Of a stretch of 5,758 bases of DNA, positions 1 through 3,209 are shown piece after piece; position 1 is the stretch's first letter; each line of letters begins with the position of its first letter. The stretch is from an uncultured Bacilli bacterium. GTDB taxonomy: Bacteria > Bacillota_I > Bacilli_A > RF39 > UBA660. The stretch lies in contig CANQRJ010000087.1 in the NCBI GenBank assembly GCA_947626215.1, positions 1 to 5,758 on the forward strand, given 5' to 3'. Under the pieces are notes generated by a model that worked only from the letters and a program-made list of their open reading frames with translations, searched no databases and was not told where the DNA came from. The translations under genes and the position numbers were made by a program.

Positions 1-237
1 TATGGAGGAAACGAAGTAGGAAGTGGAAGTGCTTTTGGAGATGGAAGTGCCAAAGTAGACATTAAATACATTGATTACAATTTTATAAAGGATGATATAC
101 TAGTTAATACAGATGGTTTATTAAATAATTCATTTACATCATATGATAAAACAAATTTATTTACATTTGATACAAGTGATATAGCGAATGGAAATATAAC
201 AACAACAGTTGTTGATTTAAAGCAAAATATTGTTTTA
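1..237 (+). repeat. Tail of a further repeat copy (R0)
   Basis: The first 79 residues match the C-terminal part of the following copies. A Gly/Ser-rich stretch leads into a Y-x-F strand-like segment, then an LLNNSF segment resembling KLNSTMF in R1 and KINDDMY in R2, then a beta-like segment ending in VLG just before the next GM(N/G)SG motif. The array therefore extends upstream of the window. Confidence 0.6.
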
Positions 238-3090
238 GGAATGAATTCTGGAATTATAGATGTTTTAACTCAATTTTTAGAGGCTAATGCTACTGTGGAA
301 TCAATTAATTTTGCAACTGATATAGTTGGAGTAGAACCATTTACATTTACTAGAGAAACGACTACAAGTGATATTGAAACTTGGGTAGAAAATAACTTAG
401 TAAAAGTATTTGGTTCAGATGCAGATGGAATAACAGCAGATTTAATAGGAAAATCATTTACAGCAACATTAAATCTAGGAGAAAATACGAATGATAGTTA
501 TTTTGCTGAAAAAAATAATGGTAAATCAGTTACTTATACTATTACTTTTGACGGTACTTTGGAGGAAGTGAACATAAATAATATTGTAGAAAATGCTTCA
601 AAAAATGGGAAATTAAATTCAACTATGTTTAGTGCCACATTTGACCAAACTTCACATACTGTAACGGTAGACGTAAAAAAATTACAAGACTCAATAGTTG
701 TTGGAATGGGTTCTGGTGTTATTGCTACATTGCAAGATGTTTTAAATAATAATGAGGCAATAAAATCAATAGAGTTTATTTATGAAGATGCAGAATCATT
801 TACATTTACTAGAGAAACGAATACAAGTGATATTGAAACTTGGTTAGAAAATAACTTAGTAAAAGTATTTGGCACAGATGCTGACGGAATAACAGCAGAT
901 TTAATAGGAAAATCATTTATAGCAAAAGTTAATTTGAAAAGTTATGCCCAAAAAGATGCTAATAGTGTGGAAGAATATATATTTAAATTCACGGGAACAA
1001 AAACTACAGTTAATGTCAAAGATTTAGTAACTAAAAATTTAAGTACAGAAAATAACGGAGAATCAAAAATCAATGATGATATGTATGATGTTAAAATAGC
1101 GGATCATCAAGTAACTGTAACTGCTAAAGATATTGATCAAGATATTAAACTTGGAATGGGTTCTGGCGTTATTGATGCCATGACTGAATTACTTAAAAAT
1201 GAAAATATCAAATCTCTTTATTTTAAATATGAAGGATTGGAATTTACGTACGATAATAATACTACACCAGAAACTATTGAAACTTGGTTTGAAGAAAATT
1301 TGAGTACAATCCAAGCATTATTTCCAAATATATCTAACGAACAAATAAAAAATTCAGATATTATTGGCAAAACAGTAGAAGTTACAATAAATTTGAAAGG
1401 GTTTGCAACTAGTGAAAACTCAACAAGCTCTGAAAAATATAATCTTACTTTTGAAGCAGCTACGCATAACGTTGTATTAGATTATAATAATGATAACGGA
1501 ACTCCATCAACTACTACGAAGGTAGTTGATGGTTCTTCGTTTGAGACGCCAAAAGAACCACAATGGGATGGGCACGAATTTAACTTTTGGTATGTTGATG
1601 GTCAAGAAGAAAAAGCATATGATTTTTCTTCTAAAGTAAAAGGAGACATTACCTTAAAAGCAAAGTGGACTTTATTAGCACGTAAGGAAAATTATATTTT
1701 AGAAAATCAAACGGAAAAGGACAATTTTGAATCTGATTATAATGAAGAGGAAAATACAGTTCAAATCACTGTTACAAAACCTAAGGATGATATTTCTACT
1801 ATAGCACTTGTTACAGATGTTCCTGAACTTTTAGAAAGAGAAGAAGTAGAAAAAGTTATTGTAAGCTATAATGATGATATTTCAAAAGAATTTACAGATG
1901 CCTCTTCTGCTCAAAATGAAATTGTTGAACTTTTAAAACAAATAGCCAATACTCCAGCGAAAATAAACTTGCTTTCTATAAGTGAAGCAGGGGTAACATT
2001 AAAAGAATTAAACGGAAAGAAAATTGATGTTAAAGTTATTATTAATTCTGATTTAGCTAAAGTTGATAATAATAAAGTAACGGAAATAAGTTATCGTATT
2101 TCATTTGATGTACTTACTCATAAAGTAACTTTTAATTATAATGATGAGGTAACTTCACAAGAAACAATTACTGTTGATAATTATACTAAATTTACAAAAG
2201 AAAACCCTACTAGAGATGGATATAGATTTTTAGGATGGTTTAAAAATGAAGAAGAATTTACTCAAGGTAATGAAATCACTGAAGATTTAGTATTGAATGC
2301 AAAATGGGTAAAACAATTTAATGTAACATTAAATTATAATTATAATAATTCTCCTGAAACAAAAGCAACTTTAATGGATGAAGGAGCTGCTCTTCCAGTT
2401 TTAGAAGAAAGAAATGAAAATGGTAAACGATATAAATTTATGGGATGGTATGAAGGCAAAACTTTAAAAGAAAAAGTAGAAAAAGAAGTAACCTTAACAG
2501 CAAAATGGGCAGAAATTGTAACACAACAACAATTGGATAAAACAGGTAATGATCAAATTCATTTTATTAATGATAATAATAAATATACTGTAAAAACTAA
2601 CGAAAATAATATTACAGTTACTTATAAGAGTGCTGATGCTAATCTAACATTAGGTGGACTTACAGGACAAATAATGGGCGCTGGAATAAAAACAGCAATG
2701 TTAAATTATTTAAATACTTCTAAGACAGGAATTGCCTCTATTACATTATGTGCAGATAAAACAAGTTGCGCTAGTGTAGAATATAATGAAGTTAACATCG
2801 ATACGCAATTCATAAAAAATAATATGTTTGATGCAATGACAGGTCAGCTTAGTGAAGAGAATGCGGCAAAATATAAAGCAGAATATGCAAAAGTAGATGC
2901 TTTGTTAGATAAATTTGAGGTAGTTATTCAAAAAATGTTAGAAGGTACAAAAACTAATATAAATACTGTAAAAAATAAAGATATTAAAGGTAAATCATTT
3001 ACTGTAAAAGTTAATTTAGTAGATGGTAAAGTATTCGATTCTGATGTAAATGATACCTATACCATAACATTTGATGTTGAACCTGAATAA
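1..3090 (+). CDS. Large repeat-built surface/secreted protein, 3' part (5' end outside window)
   Basis: The frame is open from base 1 to the TAA at 3088-3090, giving 1029 visible residues; the true start lies upstream. The ATG at 241 is not a start: coding sequence continues through it, it has no properly spaced ribosome binding site, and it aligns with the internal Met of a recurring LGMGSG motif. In order the product shows the tail of one ~150-residue repeat (residues 1-79), repeat copies R1 (80-234), R2 (235-384) and R3 (385-488), an InlB B-type repeat (489-557), a diverged copy R4 (about 558-706), two InlB B-type repeats (707-770, 773-837) and a diverged copy R5 (839-1029). InlB B-type repeats (Pfam Flg_new, PF09479) are known from Gram-positive surface proteins. 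There is no LPXTG motif, hydrophobic tail or catalytic motif; the end is a plain DVEPE. Only two cysteines occur, as a C-x5-C pair in R5. An extracytoplasmic adhesin-like role is inference, and anchoring, if any, must be N-terminal. I do not recognise the main repeat. Confidence 0.93.
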   Translation, partial: YGGNEVGSGSAFGDGSAKVDIKYIDYNFIKDDILVNTDGLLNNSFTSYDKTNLFTFDTSDIANGNITTTVVDLKQNIVLGMNSGIIDVLTQFLEANATVESINFATDIVGVEPFTFTRETTTSDIETWVENNLVKVFGSDADGITADLIGKSFTATLNLGENTNDSYFAEKNNGKSVTYTITFDGTLEEVNINNIVENASKNGKLNSTMFSATFDQTSHTVTVDVKKLQDSIVVGMGSGVIATLQDVLNNNEAIKSIEFIYEDAESFTFTRETNTSDIETWLENNLVKVFGTDADGITADLIGKSFIAKVNLKSYAQKDANSVEEYIFKFTGTKTTVNVKDLVTKNLSTENNGESKINDDMYDVKIADHQVTVTAKDIDQDIKLGMGSGVIDAMTELLKNENIKSLYFKYEGLEFTYDNNTTPETIETWFEENLSTIQALFPNISNEQIKNSDIIGKTVEVTINLKGFATSENSTSSEKYNLTFEAATHNVVLDYNNDNGTPSTTTKVVDGSSFETPKEPQWDGHEFNFWYVDGQEEKAYDFSSKVKGDITLKAKWTLLARKENYILENQTEKDNFESDYNEEENTVQITVTKPKDDISTIALVTDVPELLEREEVEKVIVSYNDDISKEFTDASSAQNEIVELLKQIANTPAKINLLSISEAGVTLKELNGKKIDVKVIINSDLAKVDNNKVTEISYRISFDVLTHKVTFNYNDEVTSQETITVDNYTKFTKENPTRDGYRFLGWFKNEEEFTQGNEITEDLVLNAKWVKQFNVTLNYNYNNSPETKATLMDEGAALPVLEERNENGKRYKFMGWYEGKTLKEKVEKEVTLTAKWAEIVTQQQLDKTGNDQIHFINDNNKYTVKTNENNITVTYKSADANLTLGGLTGQIMGAGIKTAMLNYLNTSKTGIASITLCADKTSCASVEYNEVNIDTQFIKNNMFDAMTGQLSEENAAKYKAEYAKVDALLDKFEVVIQKMLEGTKTNINTVKNKDIKGKSFTVKVNLVDGKVFDSDVNDTYTITFDVEPE
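238..702 (+). repeat. Unrecognised ~150-aa repeat, copy R1
   Basis: This copy is 155 codons measured from one GM-x-SG motif to the next. It starts with GMNSGII, then a probable helix, a TFTRET strand, the IETW-x-ENNL segment, DADGITADL, IGKSFTA, an NL strand and a YTITFD strand, and closes with a Thr/Val-rich strand before the next copy. The alternation suggests a small alpha/beta domain, which is inference from the sequence pattern. I cannot assign it to a named family. Confidence 0.8.
334..465 (+). repeat. Near-identical direct repeat, unit 1 (partner at 793-924)
   Basis: By direct reading this 132-base stretch matches 793-924 with 8 mismatches and no gaps (about 94% identity). Three mismatches are silent and five change an amino acid. 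The flanking parts of R1 and R2 are far less alike. It encodes the TFTRET...IETW...DLIGKSF core. Confidence 0.9.
703..1152 (+). repeat. Unrecognised ~150-aa repeat, copy R2
   Basis: This copy is 150 codons and has the same motif order as R1: GMGSGVI, a helix-like segment, SFTFTRET, IETW-x-ENNL, DADGITADL, IGKSF, a Tyr/Phe-rich strand, and a VTVTAK strand before the next GMGSG. Its central part is almost identical to R1 in DNA, while the outer parts have diverged. Confidence 0.8.
793..924 (+). repeat. Near-identical direct repeat, unit 2 (partner at 334-465)
   Basis: Second copy of the 132-base patch, 459 bases downstream of the first. See the unit at 334-465 for the comparison. Confidence 0.9.
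1153..1464 (+). repeat. Unrecognised repeat, copy R3 (more diverged)
   Basis: The copy opens with GMGSGVID, encoded by DNA almost identical to R2 (700-723 against 1150-1173, two mismatches). It keeps EFTYD, IETWFEENL, DIIGKTVEVTINL and YNLTFE, but the DADGITADL block is replaced by an unrelated segment (FPNISNEQIKNS). Instead of running straight into another copy, it passes into an InlB B-type repeat. Confidence 0.75.
1465..1671 (+). repeat. InlB B-type (Listeria-Bacteroides) repeat 1 of gene 1
   Basis: About 69 residues with the family layout: a V-x-L-D-Y first strand, an F-x-x-P-x-x-P turn, a GHEFNFWYVDG segment in the place of the usual GY-x-F-x-GW, then D(F)SSKV...DITLKAKW. These are beta-grasp-like modules known from internalin B and many Firmicutes surface proteins, and the AKW ending is characteristic. 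The usual GW is FW here. Confidence 0.85.
1672..2118 (+). repeat. Diverged copy R4 of the unrecognised repeat
   Basis: An N-terminal lead segment ending in NTVQITVTK corresponds to the VTVT strand that precedes GMGSG in R2 and R3. The GMGSG motif is lost (IALVTDV in its place). A helix-like LLEREEVEKVIVSY, a segment matching the KEF...IVELL region, a LKELNGKKIDVKVIIN equivalent of DLIGKSF-x-AKVNL, and a YRISFD end strand are retained. The relation to R1-R3 is judged from order and spacing, not strong identity. Confidence 0.55.
2119..2310 (+). repeat. InlB B-type repeat 2 of gene 1
   Basis: Sixty-four residues with a canonical pattern: KVTFNYN, a Thr-rich second strand, NPTRDGYRFLGWF, EEFTQGNEITEDLVLNAKW. 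It follows the YRISFD strand of R4 directly, as InlB repeat 1 follows R3. Confidence 0.92.
2317..2511 (+). repeat. InlB B-type repeat 3 of gene 1
   Basis: Sixty-five residues in tandem with repeat 2: VTLNYNYNN, LPVLEERNENGKRYKF, MGWYEGK and VTLTAKW. It is slightly shortened in the segment between GWY and AKW. Confidence 0.9.
2515..3087 (+). repeat. Diverged C-terminal copy R5 with a cysteine pair
   Basis: This is the last module of gene 1. It keeps a YTVKTNENNITVTYK strand pair, an LGGLTGQIMGAGI segment in the place of LGMGSGVI, a helix-like stretch, and a final IKGKSFTVKVNL...YTITFD that closely matches the R1/R2 core ends. Two insertions stand out: a C-x5-C loop (codons 2749-2751 and 2767-2769) and a longer Lys/Glu/Ala-rich, probably helical stretch (about 2845-2940). 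The protein stops right after this copy. Confidence 0.65.
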
Positions 3091-3115
3091 ATAGTGTTGG
3101 AATACACTATTTTTT
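3089..3115 (+). terminator. Intrinsic terminator after gene 1
   Basis: ATAGTGT (3091-3097) and ACACTAT (3104-3110) form a perfect 7-bp stem with a TGGAAT loop. The stem extends by two A-T pairs using the last bases of the stop codon. A run of five T follows (3111-3115), and a second run of seven T lies at 3121-3127. The stem is A/T-rich, so efficiency is uncertain, but its position immediately after the TAA is typical. Confidence 0.8.
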
Positions 3116-3125
3116 ATGCCTTTTT

Positions 3126-3154
3126 TTGACAAAACTTGACATTTTTAATTGACA
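3126..3154 (+). promoter_or_regulatory. Three successive TTGACA hexamers
   Basis: Perfect TTGACA occurs at 3126-3131, 3136-3141 and 3149-3154, with starts 10 and 13 bases apart. The third best fits as the working -35 box. The others could be an alternative -35, a repeated regulator site, or chance in an AT-rich gap. Confidence 0.45.
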
Positions 3155-3176
3155 ACTTTTAAATAAGAGTTAAAAT
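3149..3176 (+). promoter_or_regulatory. Probable sigma-A-type promoter for gene 2
   Basis: A perfect TTGACA -35 hexamer (3149-3154) is separated by 16 bases from TAAAAT (3171-3176), which matches the TATAAT consensus at five of six positions. Transcription would start near 3183, leaving a leader of roughly 27 bases that includes the Shine-Dalgarno sequence. An alternative pairing is TTGACA at 3136-3141 with TTAAAT at 3159-3164 (17-base spacer, weaker -10). Confidence 0.7.
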
Positions 3177-3193
3177 AATGTTGTAAATATTTT

Positions 3194-3199
3194 AGGAGG
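3194..3199 (+). promoter_or_regulatory. Ribosome binding site of gene 2
   Basis: AGGAGG lies 10 bases before the ATG at 3210 and supports that start. The spacing is slightly long. An in-frame TTG at 3204 has a 4-base spacing and would add only two residues. The frame is closed by a TAA at 3171-3173, so no longer N-terminus is plausible. Confidence 0.88.
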
Positions 3200-3209
3200 G
3201 ATATTGGTA

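Noticed and set aside
415..444. EF-hand or dockerin-like calcium loop at DADGITAD (also in R2)
   Set aside because: The first loop position is Gly rather than Asp and there is no acidic residue at position 12. The motif is also absent from R3, so it does not fit the DxDxDG...E rule.
675..681. Homopolymer runs (A7 here, T7 at 3121-3127, A6 runs at the start of gene 2) as phase-variation tracts
   Set aside because: They are short and expected in DNA this AT-rich; both reading frames are intact across them and nothing indicates slippage.
241..3090. Gene 1 starting at the ATG at 241
   Set aside because: The same frame is open and repeat-coding back to base 1. The ATG aligns with internal GM-x-SG motifs of R2 and R3, and the nearby AGGA directly abuts it without a spacer.
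3091..3209. Riboswitch or small RNA in the intergenic gap
   Set aside because: Only 119 bases are available, already accounted for by the terminator, promoter and ribosome binding site; no additional stable stem structure is visible.
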